The notes: generated by a model not told the origin, from the letters alone. DNA of 64,000 nt from Lentisphaera marina (GCF_028745505.1 NZ_JAQZZL010000001.1:1981818-2045817), one strand, 5' to 3'; shown: positions 7,952 through 18,050, numbered from the stretch's first letter. Made by a program: numbers and translations.

Positions 7952-10093
7952 TTAAGCTTTAATAAGCAATTCTTGAATTGCTGTCCATTCACTCTGTTCT
8001 TTATTAAATAATATACGCAATAATTTAATTTCTAAAGAGTCAATTTTTACTTGTGCAATACCGTTATGGAATTCTGTTAGCTTTTGAAAGTCCACACCAT
8101 CATTAGAATAAAATAGGTCGGCCTTTTCAACTAAACTTCTCAAAGTTTTTGGGACCCCAGTGCGAACTTCTAAGTGTTTAGCTTTTAGGATTGTGTCAAA
8201 AGTAAAATCAATATATTCACCAGGCATATAAGGAGTAGGGACCCAGACATAGAGTTCGCGATTTCCTTTGCCTGCATTGCTTTCTGGTTCTTGATAGCGT
8301 GCTTTACGATACGTTTTAAGCTTATAAGGAAAATGTCTATAGGACTTCACTTGTATATCATCAAAATTTGGTACGGGACTCAATTCAGACCAGGTGCCAC
8401 ATGGACTTAAAAGTCGTGCTCGAAAGAGATTAACATCTTCTATACCTACGGGACTTTGGTACAACTCACTAGCTTCGTTAGGTAGACTAGCGTCTACAGT
8501 AAAATAAATTTGATCATGAGGTGATTGTTTGATAACTGAAACAGTCTCATCTTTATAGATCAATTCGGCTTTATTAATTCTCGAAATTAACTGCGCCTCT
8601 TTTAAGTAATAGCAATGGAATTTTTTGTAGCGATTTATTAAGCCACCCCAACTTTTATTTTGAGACCAAGCCACTTCACTTGCGGCAAGTAAACGAGGAA
8701 AGATTTGTTTCCAAATAAAATCTTTCTGATCCAAATACTCGGCCCATAGACAGATGCCATAGCCTTTCACTAAATCTAATTTACCCAGGTCTTTACTGAC
8801 TTCATAAGAATAGACTTTTTCCATATCTAAAAAACCTGCCCAAGAATGACCGCGTTCAAATGGTCCTTGAGCCATATCTATATAACAATATTGTCCTGGA
8901 CATAAAATAACTGGTACAGCTCTTGAAAGAGCTTCTTTTGCGGGTTCAACACCTTCCCAAGACATAATTGTGGTATCCTTGGGCATTTCAGGGTCACTTA
9001 AACTCTCGTTCCATGCCACAACTTCTTTGTTTAAGGATTTAATGAATTGATGTACTTGTCTGAAAAATAGGTTTTGTAAATCACGACTCGACATAAATTC
9101 ATTTTTTTTCATTGCTCCTTGGCAGCTATGGCAATTTGCCCAATGACTTCGTTCAACTTCATCATTTCCAATGTGGATATATTTCGATGGGAATAAGTCC
9201 GCCACTTCAGTTAAAATATTTTTAATGAATTCTAAGTTTGTTTCTTTAGAAGGGCATATTGTGTTGAGTTTTACACCTTTCTCTAAAATCTCTGGTGAGA
9301 CAGGCGAACACCTCGTTTCTGGGTATGAGTTCACTATGGCGAGAGAGTGCCCAGGAATATCAATTTCAGGGATAATTTCTATACCTCTTAATGCAGCATA
9401 TTTGATAAGCTCTCGCACTTCATCTTTGCTATAAAAGCCACCGTAACGCTTTTGCCCCGAACCACGATCCGGTGGCAACACTTCATTCGGGCCTCGCCAG
9501 GCGCCCTTGTTTGTTAAATCTGGATAGGAATCAATTTCTAAGCGCCAGCCCTCATCATCACATAAATGCCAATGAAATACATTTATTTTATAAAAGGATA
9601 ATTGATCAAAAAGTCGTTTAAGCGTATCTACCGAAAAGAATTGTCTCGAACAGTCTAAGGTAAAAGATCGCCAAGAAAATCTCGGGAAATCACGTATTTG
9701 AAGTAGGGGGATATTGTGGCCAATTAAGTTGATGTCTCCAATTGGAAGTAGCTGTTTTAATGAATATACAGCATACAAAAAACCTACAGAATCATGAGCT
9801 TTTATCAAAATACTATTTAACTCAATATCTATTGAATAAGCTTCTTCAGGCATATCCGTTTTTTCAAAAAGAATGCTTTTTCTAGCTGTATTACAAATAT
9901 TTAATGAAGCGCATAAGTCATTACGTAAAACTTCACTTGCGTAAACTGCTGATTCACATAGAACTTCAATACTTAGTTCCTTTTCAAAAACAAAGCAAGC
10001 CTGACCAAGCTTCAGAAACTGAGGCTTGGGAATAATATTGATCTGCTCAAAATCTTTAGCTCGAGCTCGTATATATCTTTTTAAATGACTCAA
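7952..10093 (-). CDS. glycoside hydrolase family 20 beta-N-acetylhexosaminidase
   Basis: GH20 enzymes remove terminal GlcNAc or GalNAc by substrate-assisted catalysis. The order of domains is GH20b-type N-domain (about 18-135), catalytic TIM barrel (about 140-490) and a C-terminal beta-rich region (about 510-713) like the chitobiase C-terminal plus discoidin-like modules. Catalytic landmarks are FHWHLCDDEGWRLEI (163-177), PEIDIPGHS (252-260) and the catalytic Asp-Glu pair D321-E322 in YIHIGNDEV. Unusually there is no signal peptide, and the only start that keeps the conserved N-domain is a TTG at 10093: an in-frame TAA lies just upstream. The enzyme may therefore work in the cytoplasm on imported oligosaccharides. 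Confidence 0.92.
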   Translation of the reverse strand: MSHLKRYIRARAKDFEQINIIPKPQFLKLGQACFVFEKELSIEVLCESAVYASEVLRNDLCASLNICNTARKSILFEKTDMPEEAYSIDIELNSILIKAHDSVGFLYAVYSLKQLLPIGDINLIGHNIPLLQIRDFPRFSWRSFTLDCSRQFFSVDTLKRLFDQLSFYKINVFHWHLCDDEGWRLEIDSYPDLTNKGAWRGPNEVLPPDRGSGQKRYGGFYSKDEVRELIKYAALRGIEIIPEIDIPGHSLAIVNSYPETRCSPVSPEILEKGVKLNTICPSKETNLEFIKNILTEVADLFPSKYIHIGNDEVERSHWANCHSCQGAMKKNEFMSSRDLQNLFFRQVHQFIKSLNKEVVAWNESLSDPEMPKDTTIMSWEGVEPAKEALSRAVPVILCPGQYCYIDMAQGPFERGHSWAGFLDMEKVYSYEVSKDLGKLDLVKGYGICLWAEYLDQKDFIWKQIFPRLLAASEVAWSQNKSWGGLINRYKKFHCYYLKEAQLISRINKAELIYKDETVSVIKQSPHDQIYFTVDASLPNEASELYQSPVGIEDVNLFRARLLSPCGTWSELSPVPNFDDIQVKSYRHFPYKLKTYRKARYQEPESNAGKGNRELYVWVPTPYMPGEYIDFTFDTILKAKHLEVRTGVPKTLRSLVEKADLFYSNDGVDFQKLTEFHNGIAQVKIDSLEIKLLRILFNKEQSEWTAIQELLIKA

Positions 10094-10203
10094 ACAAACA
10101 CTCTTTTAAACCTCTGATTAGTCATGTCGCATAATATATCTTATGTATAATGTCGCGGAATTGATATGCTGGCCATATAAAACTACTTTGGTGGCCTACA
10201 GGA

Positions 10204-10839
10204 TTACTTTAAGAAACCGCTCTTGTGTAAACCGCATTCGTGATTCAGTGATGGTTTCGTAGGATCAAAATAGCGCTTTTCGTCGGGAAGATCATTTTCT
10301 TTTACATAAGCTTCCATATCTGCTTCTGACCAATAAAATACTGGATTACATTTGAGCATGCCATTAGAATCCATATCAAAGATATCCATTGCCGCACGGT
10401 TTTGATTCTGCTCTTGACGCAAACTAGTGAACCAAACACTAGGGTTAACTTCAGCTAAAGCACGTCTGAAAGGCTCGAGCTTAAAAATTTCTGCGAAAGC
10501 CACAAGTTCTTCTTCTTGTTCCGCCTGAGGAATAGCCGCATCACCACCAAATCTTGCCGCAGTGATTTTTGGCACATAAACATCGATATTTAACTTTAGT
10601 TGCTCAATTGTTTTCTCTGCAAAAGCATAGGTGTGAGGCATCATGTAGCCGCTATCTACCCAAACGACTGTAATATCGTTTTTAACTTTTGTGGCCATAT
10701 CTAATACGACTGCCTCTAATGGGCGGAAATTAGTTGACACCATGGGACGGTCGCCACCCAGTTCGATTGCTTTTTTAATGATTTCTGAAGGGTGTGCATG
10801 GCGCATTTCTTCATTCAATTTTTTAATATCAATACTCAT
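10204..10839 (-). CDS. cysH: phosphoadenylyl-sulfate (PAPS) reductase family protein
   Basis: CysH reduces activated sulfate (PAPS, or APS in the Fe-S subtype) to sulfite using thioredoxin. Supporting motifs are the PP-loop region VSTNFRPLEAVVLDMA (34-49), VVWVDSGYMMPHTY (58-71), WFTSLRQEQNQNR (136-148) and the C-terminal ECGLHKSGFLK, whose C202 is the catalytic cysteine. The two Cys-Cys pairs that bind the [4Fe-4S] cluster in APS reductases are absent, which favours the PAPS type. The P-loop is divergent from the usual S-T-S-F-G pattern. It follows gcvT by 32 nt on the same strand and is probably co-transcribed; no cysDN, cysC or cysIJ is in view. Confidence 0.85.
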   Translation of the reverse strand: MSIDIKKLNEEMRHAHPSEIIKKAIELGGDRPMVSTNFRPLEAVVLDMATKVKNDITVVWVDSGYMMPHTYAFAEKTIEQLKLNIDVYVPKITAARFGGDAAIPQAEQEEELVAFAEIFKLEPFRRALAEVNPSVWFTSLRQEQNQNRAAMDIFDMDSNGMLKCNPVFYWSEADMEAYVKENDLPDEKRYFDPTKPSLNHECGLHKSGFLK

Positions 10840-10871
10840 AAATCTACCTAAATTAATTATATTTAAACGTT

Positions 10872-11948
10872 TTAAACGAAGCTACGGCCACAAAGTTCAA
10901 CTTCCATTAGCTTGCGTCGAGTTTGTACTTGTACTTTGTCAGCTGAATAATTTTTGCAAATGTAGGCTAGACCTATGCCACAGTCGAGTGCTTTACTCAT
11001 GGTACCAGAAGTTACAAAGCCAATTTCCTTTCCGACACTATCAAGAAGCTTATCTCCATCACGAGGAATGGGACGAACAGTCGCTTTAAACCCTACTAAC
11101 TTACGCGTTGTTCCAGCTGCTTTGATCTCCTCCAATGCTAATTTACCAATGAAGTCATCTTTATTTAAATCACAGACCCAGCCTAAGCCGGCTTCTAATG
11201 CATTTGTTTGATCATTAATTTCATGGCCATAGAGGGAAAAACCTTTTTCCAAACGAAGGGAATCTCGTGAACCAAGACCGCAGGCTTTTACGCCGATTTC
11301 AATAAGTGCATCAAAAAGTTCACCTGCCGCGGCGTTTTTGATGATGAGTTCAACCCCTGCTTCACCTGTATAACCCGTTCGACACATGAGTCCAGTCTGA
11401 CCTGAATATTCAATTTCACAATGTCCAAAAGTTTTCAACTGCCCATATAGACCTGGAAACAATTGATCAAGTTTTTCAGGTGCTTGAGGTCCTTGGACAG
11501 CTAGTAAGGAGTACTCATCAGAACGATTAACGATTTTAGCATCAAAACTGCCTTCTTTAAGCTTTTCACTAAACCATGCAAAATCCTTATCTACATTGGC
11601 CGCATTGACAACCATGAAAATATTGTCTTCAGCTTTTTTGTAAACTATTATATCGTCAACAAAAGTTCCATTTTCGTAGAGTAAGCCGGTGTACAATCCA
11701 CGCCCTGCTTCAATTTTGTCTAGATTATTAGAAATCATGTAATTTACAAATTTACTAGCATCAGGTCCAGACACAAAAAACTGCCCCATGTGGGAACAAT
11801 CAAAAACCCCTGCACTTTCTCTTACAGCTTGATGTTCTTTAATAATTGAATCGTATTGTACGGGGAGTGCCCAACCAGCAAAATCGACTATGCGGCCACC
11901 ATGTTTTTCGTGATTGTCGAAAAGTGCTGTTTTTATTGCTTCTGACAT
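10872..11948 (-). CDS. gcvT: aminomethyltransferase, glycine cleavage system T protein
   Basis: GcvT moves the methylene group from the aminomethyl-lipoyl H protein to tetrahydrofolate, releasing ammonia. The N-terminus (HGGRIVDFAGWALPVQY), the DCSHMGQFFVSGPDA block, CRTGYTGEAGVEL, and LGSRDSLRLEKGFSLYGHE are standard GcvT signatures, and the length (358) is typical. The gene leads a likely two-gene operon with cysH, an unusual pairing; gcvH and gcvP are not in the window. No glycine riboswitch was found in the 190 nt upstream. Confidence 0.95.
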   Translation of the reverse strand: MSEAIKTALFDNHEKHGGRIVDFAGWALPVQYDSIIKEHQAVRESAGVFDCSHMGQFFVSGPDASKFVNYMISNNLDKIEAGRGLYTGLLYENGTFVDDIIVYKKAEDNIFMVVNAANVDKDFAWFSEKLKEGSFDAKIVNRSDEYSLLAVQGPQAPEKLDQLFPGLYGQLKTFGHCEIEYSGQTGLMCRTGYTGEAGVELIIKNAAAGELFDALIEIGVKACGLGSRDSLRLEKGFSLYGHEINDQTNALEAGLGWVCDLNKDDFIGKLALEEIKAAGTTRKLVGFKATVRPIPRDGDKLLDSVGKEIGFVTSGTMSKALDCGIGLAYICKNYSADKVQVQTRRKLMEVELCGRSFV

Positions 11949-12149
11949 CTTTGAGTCCTTTAATTAATCTTTAAAATCATCACAAAGATAGACCAAAACT
12001 TACAAACTAAAAAAGCTCTGAAGGCTTTTTTAAGAACTTTTCCTTAGTTCCTGTCAAGGATATGACTTTTCTTTATAAGACATTGAATTTATGACCTAGT
12101 AGGCAAAAAAACTCCATCTATATTTAATTTTTAAATTTTGAGTTGTGTC

Positions 12150-13175
12150 ATGATGGAAAAATCTTTAGAAATAATAAAACACTTAGTGCGTCCTCCAGGT
12201 GATCAGGACTCACATATGTTGAAGTCCTGGATGCCTAATTTACAGACTTCATGGGATGAACACTTAAAAGATTTAGTTAATCATGAGGTGTGTTTATTCG
12301 GCTACCCATCTGATGCGGGGTCTTCTACCGTTAGAGGCGCTTCCGAAGGGCCGGATGCTATTCGTAAAGCCCTATTTTCAGCTCCTGCCTTTGATTTGGG
12401 CAATCTCAATATCATACCTCAATTTCTATCTGATAAACTACTTCAAGAAGAGCAAATCAGACTTTCACAAGCTGCTTTATATGGTGACTTAAACGAAGAA
12501 TTACGTTTGCAGATGCCAGTTTCCCCCATAGATATGTGTTCCAAGCTCGTTCAAGAAGTTTTATTAATTAAGCCGGAAATGAAATTTGTAATGATTGGTG
12601 GTGACCAAAGCGGCTCATGGGCTTTGGCAAAAACCTTAGTTCAATTAAAAGGTGATGATAAAATTGGCTTGATTCATTTCGATGCTCATAGTGATCTAGA
12701 ACCACATTTTTGTGGTATTGAAATCACCAATAGCACATGGCTTTATAATCTGATGAGAGAATTTATAGCTCCTGAACATATCATACAGTTGGGGGTTCGA
12801 GACAACAAAGCCTTAACTTACGGACAAAAACTTCTCACGGGAAAAGAGACTTTAAGAACTTCCCCCAAGGCTTATGCACATGATTGCTGTGATTACTTAC
12901 TTTCTCTTGGTATTAACAAAGTCTATTTTTCCAATGACATATCAGCCAGCGATAGTTCTTTAGCTCCTGCCTGTGGGCATACAATTCCCAACGGCTTATA
13001 TCCACATCACATCAACACTCTAATCGAGGAACTTCCAAAGCAAGGCATTGCAATTATAGCTTCTGATCTAATGGAAGTCGCACCTCGTATTGGTACTGGA
13101 CCGGGAAGCATGTCGACTTGTAGAAATGCAGCTCAGTACATACGCAAACAAGTAGAGTCGATGAAAAGTCTATAA
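12150..13175 (+). CDS. arginase/agmatinase-fold (ureohydrolase) protein with incomplete metal site
   Basis: The fold is that of arginase, agmatinase and formimidoylglutamase, binuclear-Mn enzymes that hydrolyse a guanidino or formimino group. Numbering from the ATG at 12150: GGDQS at 150-154 replaces the GGDHS metal motif, so the first His ligand is Gln153; DAHSD (178-182) is intact; the usual SxDxDxxDP motif reads SNDISASD (261-268), so the second Asp ligand is Ser265. One ligand to each manganese is therefore lost. It may be catalytically dead, use one metal, or have a new reaction. A TTG at 12138 could extend it by four residues. It sits near speA but on its own transcript. Confidence 0.85.
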   Translation: MMEKSLEIIKHLVRPPGDQDSHMLKSWMPNLQTSWDEHLKDLVNHEVCLFGYPSDAGSSTVRGASEGPDAIRKALFSAPAFDLGNLNIIPQFLSDKLLQEEQIRLSQAALYGDLNEELRLQMPVSPIDMCSKLVQEVLLIKPEMKFVMIGGDQSGSWALAKTLVQLKGDDKIGLIHFDAHSDLEPHFCGIEITNSTWLYNLMREFIAPEHIIQLGVRDNKALTYGQKLLTGKETLRTSPKAYAHDCCDYLLSLGINKVYFSNDISASDSSLAPACGHTIPNGLYPHHINTLIEELPKQGIAIIASDLMEVAPRIGTGPGSMSTCRNAAQYIRKQVESMKSL

Positions 13176-13348
13176 ACACATGTGTCAAAAGTAAGCCTCA
13201 AGACAATTATGCAAAAAGCAGTCATTTCTTAATTCATTTGTAAAAGTACCAAGTATTTATGTGTTTCATGTAAGATTACTGTGTTTCACAATAATCCTTT
13301 AAGGTACTCACCCCCTATTTCCAACTTTAACTCTCAACACAGATTATA

Positions 13349-14620
13349 ATGCTACAAAAATTCAATCAAATTATCAAAAATTTAGGCCCCGGACTCATGT
13401 ATGCCGGAGCTGCTGTCGGTGTTTCACACCTAGTTTCTTCCACAAAAGCTGGCGCAGTTTATGGTTTTCTACTACTTATTTTCATCCCTTTAATTCACTT
13501 AATTAAATATCCTTTTTATAAATTTGGTCCTCAGTACACGGCACTCACTGGTCGAAACATCCTTCATGGCTACAATGCACTCGGTAAATGGGCCCTCTTT
13601 ACCTATATTGGGATGACTTTAGTAACTATGTGTCTCATTCAGGCCGCTGTAACAATTGTAACCACTTCTATTGCCTTGAAGTTTTTCAGCGTCAATATCC
13701 CGATTAATTACGCTGCTATTATCGTTTTATTATTAGCAGCCAGCATTCTGTTTTTCGGAAAATATAGTCTTTTAGATAAAGTCATGAAAGTCGTTATTTT
13801 GACTTTAACAATAACCACTATCTTTGCCCTACTCGCCGTTTTATTTAAAGCTCCAGGTGGCTTCCATGAATCACAAGCTCCACTATTCTCATTCAATAAC
13901 TTAAGTGATGTACTCTTTTTAGCGGCATTTCTAGGCTGGATGCCAGCTCCGATGGATATAACGGTGTGGCATTCTGTATGGTCCGAAGAAGCCAACCGTA
14001 GTTCAGGAAGTAAAGCTAATGTCAAACAAGCTATGTTCGATTTCAAAATTGGCTATATTGGAACCGCCTGTTTGGCTATGTGCTTTTTAGCTTTAGGTGC
14101 CTTGGTAATGTATGGAAGTGGTGAGACGCCCTCCCCTAAAGGCACTGTTTTTGCAGGTCAACTCATAGAGCTCTATACAGATTCTTTAGGTCAGTGGGCT
14201 TACCCTGTTATTGGTGTGGCTGCATTGGCTACTATGATCAGCACAACCTTAACCTGTTTAGATGCCTACCCAAGAACCTTAGATGAAGCAGTATTAATTC
14301 TTAAAAATGAAAAGGAAGGAATTGAACGTAAATCTGATTCAAAAAATATTTATCGAGCCTTCCTTGGTCTGACAGTTATTGGAACTACAGTGATTTTTCT
14401 GTTTTTCATGAAAAGCATGGGGCAACTAGTTGTTTTAGCCACGGTTGTTGCTTTTGTATCGGCGCCTATTTTAGCTCTTATCAATTATTTAGTTATGAAT
14501 GATAAAACGATTGCTGATGAAGATAAGCCCAATAAACTTATGAAAACTTGGAGTGTTTTCAGTATTATATGTCTATTTGCCTTTAGTGCTTGGTACGTTT
14601 GGACCAGCTTTATCAATTAG
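13349..14620 (+). CDS. Nramp-related divalent metal (or related cation) transporter
   Basis: This 423-residue polytopic membrane protein has about eleven hydrophobic segments and an LeuT-like Nramp architecture. TM1 reads LGPGLMYAGAAVGVSHLVSSTKAGA, and the TM6 region reads FLGWMPAPMDITVWHSVWSEE. Canonical Nramp metal transporters have D-P-G-N in TM1 and M-P-H in TM6; both are replaced here, which places the protein in the Nramp-related branch (Mg, Al or unknown substrates). It stands alone and converges with the small gene at 14624 with a 3-nt gap. The substrate cannot be predicted. Confidence 0.82.
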   Translation: MLQKFNQIIKNLGPGLMYAGAAVGVSHLVSSTKAGAVYGFLLLIFIPLIHLIKYPFYKFGPQYTALTGRNILHGYNALGKWALFTYIGMTLVTMCLIQAAVTIVTTSIALKFFSVNIPINYAAIIVLLLAASILFFGKYSLLDKVMKVVILTLTITTIFALLAVLFKAPGGFHESQAPLFSFNNLSDVLFLAAFLGWMPAPMDITVWHSVWSEEANRSSGSKANVKQAMFDFKIGYIGTACLAMCFLALGALVMYGSGETPSPKGTVFAGQLIELYTDSLGQWAYPVIGVAALATMISTTLTCLDAYPRTLDEAVLILKNEKEGIERKSDSKNIYRAFLGLTVIGTTVIFLFFMKSMGQLVVLATVVAFVSAPILALINYLVMNDKTIADEDKPNKLMKTWSVFSIICLFAFSAWYVWTSFIN

Positions 14621-14623
14621 TTT

Positions 14624-14989
14624 TTAGAGTCCATCTGGACTTACATTTGTTGGAGTATTTGAATTAACTTTTCTGTAGTCTCTAGGTGTAGCTCTTATAA
14701 TAGAGTTTTGCACAAAAGATTTGAAAAGAACTTCTTCTTTGTTTACTAAATCAAAAACTTTTATGTTTTTACTTATAAGTTTTGAACCATCTAAAAAATC
14801 TGTAATTTTAATTGTCGTGACAGTTTTTATATCTTTACCTTGCTCATTCACACCATAAGTGGTAATGGTTTTTGATCCATCTGGATTAATGACTATACTA
14901 CTTTTTCCAACATTATTACTATTTTCTTGCGCCTCTAATGGTAGGTAGAGGATAAGAGTCATTGATAATGTAATGAAAAAATTCTTCAA
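14624..14989 (-). CDS. small secreted protein, unknown function
   Basis: The 121-residue product begins with a signal peptide (residues 1-20, ending PLEAQ) followed by a beta-rich region with INPDGSKTITTYGVNEQG, resembling short YD-like strand-turn repeats, and a polar tail ending NVSPDGL. I do not recognise a family. The gene converges on the transporter at 13349-14620, the two stops lying 3 nt apart. Confidence 0.7.
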   Translation of the reverse strand: MKNFFITLSMTLILYLPLEAQENSNNVGKSSIVINPDGSKTITTYGVNEQGKDIKTVTTIKITDFLDGSKLISKNIKVFDLVNKEEVLFKSFVQNSIIRATPRDYRKVNSNTPTNVSPDGL

Positions 14990-15226
14990 AATATTTACTT
15001 TTTTTGTATTACCCTAATAATGTTCATAAGTCACTAATAAGCAATGTTTATAAAACATTTTTTGAACATGTCTACAGAAAAATTTGAATTTTCATAAATA
15101 TATTCACGCTCATTATTTTATATGTCAACATTAATTATAGTATATATATTTAATGCTTAACAAGGTTTTTTTGCAATTGTTTCATGATATGTAAATTTTT
15201 CTTATCAATTAATGTTTGATACTAAC

Positions 15227-15255
15227 AAAAAAAGGGCCCAGAAAAGGCCCTTTTT
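15227..15255 (-). terminator. rho-independent terminator of purF
   Basis: AAAAAGGGCC (15229-15238) pairs with GGCCCTTTTT (15246-15255) around a 7-nt loop; on the minus strand the stem runs into a T-tract. It lies about 28 nt past the purF stop and is symmetric enough to act in both directions. Confidence 0.88.
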
Positions 15256-15282
15256 AATATAACTATTAAGTCTATTCCCTAT

Positions 15283-16827
15283 TTAATAAGAGCGACCTTC
15301 TATACCATCTCTTGCATTTTCACGTGCTTTAACAATGAGCTTTTTACCTTGTGCCGTCGGATAATCACTATTGACACAAGCAATACAAAGATCTTCATAA
15401 GGAAGGTCAATGACTTCAGCCATATCTTTATGAGACAAGTATGTCAGTGAATCCGCTCCGAGGTCATTCGCCATTTTTGTGCGAATTTCTTCAGAGAGAT
15501 CTGACTCTGTACCATCAACGTCAATATATTGACGTGCAAAAAGTTCTTTTAGTGTCGACATATCAATGCCATAGAAACAAGGTGAAAGGATAGGAGGACA
15601 AGCAATACGCAAATGAACTTCAGCAACTTGGCCACGTTCTTTCATATCTTTGATAATATGTTTTAGGGTTGTTCCACGAACGAGTGAATCTTCAACTAAA
15701 ATAACTTTTTTGTCTTTTAGAACCGAAGGTAAAGGAGTGAATTTTTGTTGAACAACTTTATTTCTACTATTGCCGGACTTAATGAATGAGCGTCCTACGT
15801 AACGGTTACGAAACAATCCTTCGACAACTTTTGCACCGAGTTCAAAGCCCATCGCATCACCAGATGCCTTAGCTGTATCAGGCACTGAAACAACAATTGT
15901 GTCATCATCGATTGTTAGAGTTTCTTTTTTCGCTAACATTTCACCTGCGCGAACTCGTGATTCATATACGTTTACACCATCAATGTCAGATGCGACGTTA
16001 GAAAAGTAGATCCATTCAAAAAAGCAGTGAGCTTTGCGAGTTGACTCAGCAAATTTTTCTACTTTTACACCATCTTTTGTGACTCGTAGTAAATGACCTG
16101 GTTCAAGAGTTTTAATATCACCTACACCACGGTTCCAAATAGCTACTGACTCAGAAGCTACAAGTACTTTGTCATCGGTAATTGCATAACTTAATGGCTT
16201 AAAACCCAAAGGGTCACGGGCGACCACTAAATCGCCTTGAGCATCAATCATGGATAGACACCAAGCACCATCAAAACTGTGAGCTAAACGTTTGAAGATT
16301 TGTACGTAATCCACATCGCCATCTTCAAACTCGGCAATTTCGCGAGCCAAGTAGTGCATTAGAATTTCTGTATCAGACTCGAGATTGATGTGATATAACT
16401 TGTTTTCTACAAGGTAGTTTTTAAGCTCAACGTGATTGGCGATATTACCATTAAAGCAAAAAGAAAACCATTTGTGTAAGCGACCGTGCTCACGTTCAAA
16501 TGGTTGGGCGTAGTTAACATCATCCTTACCACAGGTAGCATAACGGACATGACCAATTGCAGCACAACCGCTAGTAGCTTCTTCGATGGCTTTCTGATTA
16601 CTGGGGTTAATTTTAAAAGCTTCTTTGACTTGACCCAAAGCTTTATGCGTTTTTAACAAGTAGTTACGCTTCGGATCATAGCTTGTTATGCCTGCGGAAA
16701 GCTCTCCACGATTCTGCATATCTTGCAGCATGAGGGGAATATAGGAACCTAGGTCGGTTTCAGTATCGGGCAATCCCCCTTTAAGGGCATATACTGCGGC
16801 AATACCGCATTCGTCTTTGGGCTTCAT
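15283..16827 (-). CDS. purF: amidophosphoribosyltransferase
   Basis: PurF makes 5-phosphoribosylamine from PRPP and glutamine, the first committed step of purine synthesis, in the cytoplasm. The N-terminal Ntn glutaminase domain carries the nucleophile Cys7 in DECGIAAVYA, so a six-residue propeptide must be removed. Further marks are GHVRYAT, CFNGNIANH, and the PRPP loop VILVEDSLVRGTT near residue 380, followed by RIACPPILSPCFYGID. Length (514) is normal. The gene is single, followed by a strong terminator. Confidence 0.95.
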   Translation of the reverse strand: MKPKDECGIAAVYALKGGLPDTETDLGSYIPLMLQDMQNRGELSAGITSYDPKRNYLLKTHKALGQVKEAFKINPSNQKAIEEATSGCAAIGHVRYATCGKDDVNYAQPFEREHGRLHKWFSFCFNGNIANHVELKNYLVENKLYHINLESDTEILMHYLAREIAEFEDGDVDYVQIFKRLAHSFDGAWCLSMIDAQGDLVVARDPLGFKPLSYAITDDKVLVASESVAIWNRGVGDIKTLEPGHLLRVTKDGVKVEKFAESTRKAHCFFEWIYFSNVASDIDGVNVYESRVRAGEMLAKKETLTIDDDTIVVSVPDTAKASGDAMGFELGAKVVEGLFRNRYVGRSFIKSGNSRNKVVQQKFTPLPSVLKDKKVILVEDSLVRGTTLKHIIKDMKERGQVAEVHLRIACPPILSPCFYGIDMSTLKELFARQYIDVDGTESDLSEEIRTKMANDLGADSLTYLSHKDMAEVIDLPYEDLCIACVNSDYPTAQGKKLIVKARENARDGIEGRSY

Positions 16828-16987
16828 AAAATTGTATCTATACCTGATTATGATTGTGTTAAATAAAAGTTAGTGAATATAGAAATGACAAGGCTTTTGT
16901 CAAGACTGTCTTTAAAGAGCTTGACGAATCTCATTAAAGGTTTTTTATAAGGGCATTAATTTTATTTTAATATTATATAGAGACACA

Positions 16988-18031
16988 ATGAGCGACTTAA
17001 ACAATATCCACATAGCAAAAATCACTCCACTTTCTGCTCCTGCAGTTATTCGTGAGAGTGTTCCAGTAACCGACGATGCTGCAAAAGCCATTCAAAACGG
17101 CCGCGATACAATCGTAAAAATCCTCAATGGTGAGGACAAACGCCTTATGGTCATAACTGGCCCTTGCTCAATTCACAGCAAAGAAATTGCAATTGATTAT
17201 GCAAAACGCCTTACTGAGCTCCAGAAAGAACTCGACGACAAAATCTTCATTGTTATGCGTGTCTACTTTGAAAAGCCAAGAACTATTGGTGGCTGGAAAG
17301 GTTTAATCAACGATCCACATATCAATAATTCTTACGCTATTGAAGAAGGTGTTGTACTTGGTCGCCAAATCCTTAATGAAGTTGCTTCAATGGGTTTAGC
17401 TACGGCAACTGAATTTCTTGACCCCATCGTTCCACAATACCTTTCGGATCTAGTATCATGGGCCGCAATTGGTGCACGAACTACTGAATCACAAACTCAC
17501 CGTGAAATGGCGAGTGGACTTTCTATGCCAGTGGGTTTCAAAAATAGTACTGATGGTAGCTTCGAAGTTGCGCTCAACGCAATTCAATCTAGTCGCCTTC
17601 CCCAACACTTTTTAGGTATCGACGCTAATGGTCGCTCTTCAGTTGTTTCTACAACTGGTAATCCACATGGCCACCTCGTACTTCGCGGTGGACACGATGG
17701 GCCTAACTACGATGCTGTTTCAATCGCTAAATGTATTGAAGTAATTGATAGCCGTGGTATCGAAGCTTCTATCGTTGTTGACTGCTCACATGCCAACTCT
17801 TCGAAAGATCACAACAAACAAGTTCCAGTCCTCAACGATATTGTTGCTCAAATCAATGAAACACCAGGTAAAATCAAAGGTGTAATGCTAGAGAGTAATA
17901 TCAACGAAGGCAACCAATCTATTCCAGATAATTTAGATGACATGAAGTATGGCGTTTCAATTACTGATAAATGCCTTGATTGGGAACGAACGGCCGAGGC
18001 TTTAAGAACTGCCGCTGCGGAACTCGCGTAA
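16988..18031 (+). CDS. aroG: 3-deoxy-7-phosphoheptulonate synthase, class I (AroF/G/H type)
   Basis: DAHP synthase condenses phosphoenolpyruvate with erythrose 4-phosphate, the entry to the shikimate pathway. The sequence follows the E. coli AroFGH type throughout: TGPCSIHS, MRVYFEKPRTIGGWKGLIND, WAAIGARTTESQTHREMASGL, LRGGHDGPNY and the metal-binding VDCSHANSSKDH. Length 347 is typical. It is a single gene followed by a strong terminator. Which aromatic amino acid inhibits it cannot be told. Confidence 0.95.
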   Translation: MSDLNNIHIAKITPLSAPAVIRESVPVTDDAAKAIQNGRDTIVKILNGEDKRLMVITGPCSIHSKEIAIDYAKRLTELQKELDDKIFIVMRVYFEKPRTIGGWKGLINDPHINNSYAIEEGVVLGRQILNEVASMGLATATEFLDPIVPQYLSDLVSWAAIGARTTESQTHREMASGLSMPVGFKNSTDGSFEVALNAIQSSRLPQHFLGIDANGRSSVVSTTGNPHGHLVLRGGHDGPNYDAVSIAKCIEVIDSRGIEASIVVDCSHANSSKDHNKQVPVLNDIVAQINETPGKIKGVMLESNINEGNQSIPDNLDDMKYGVSITDKCLDWERTAEALRTAAAELA

Positions 18032-18050
18032 AACTTCTCAGTTAGTCATG

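Noticed and set aside
11949..12137. Glycine riboswitch before gcvT
   Set aside because: No conserved aptamer core was seen. A hairpin at 12009-12031 (AAAAAAGC with GCTTTTTT) is AT-only apart from two pairs and not aptamer-like.
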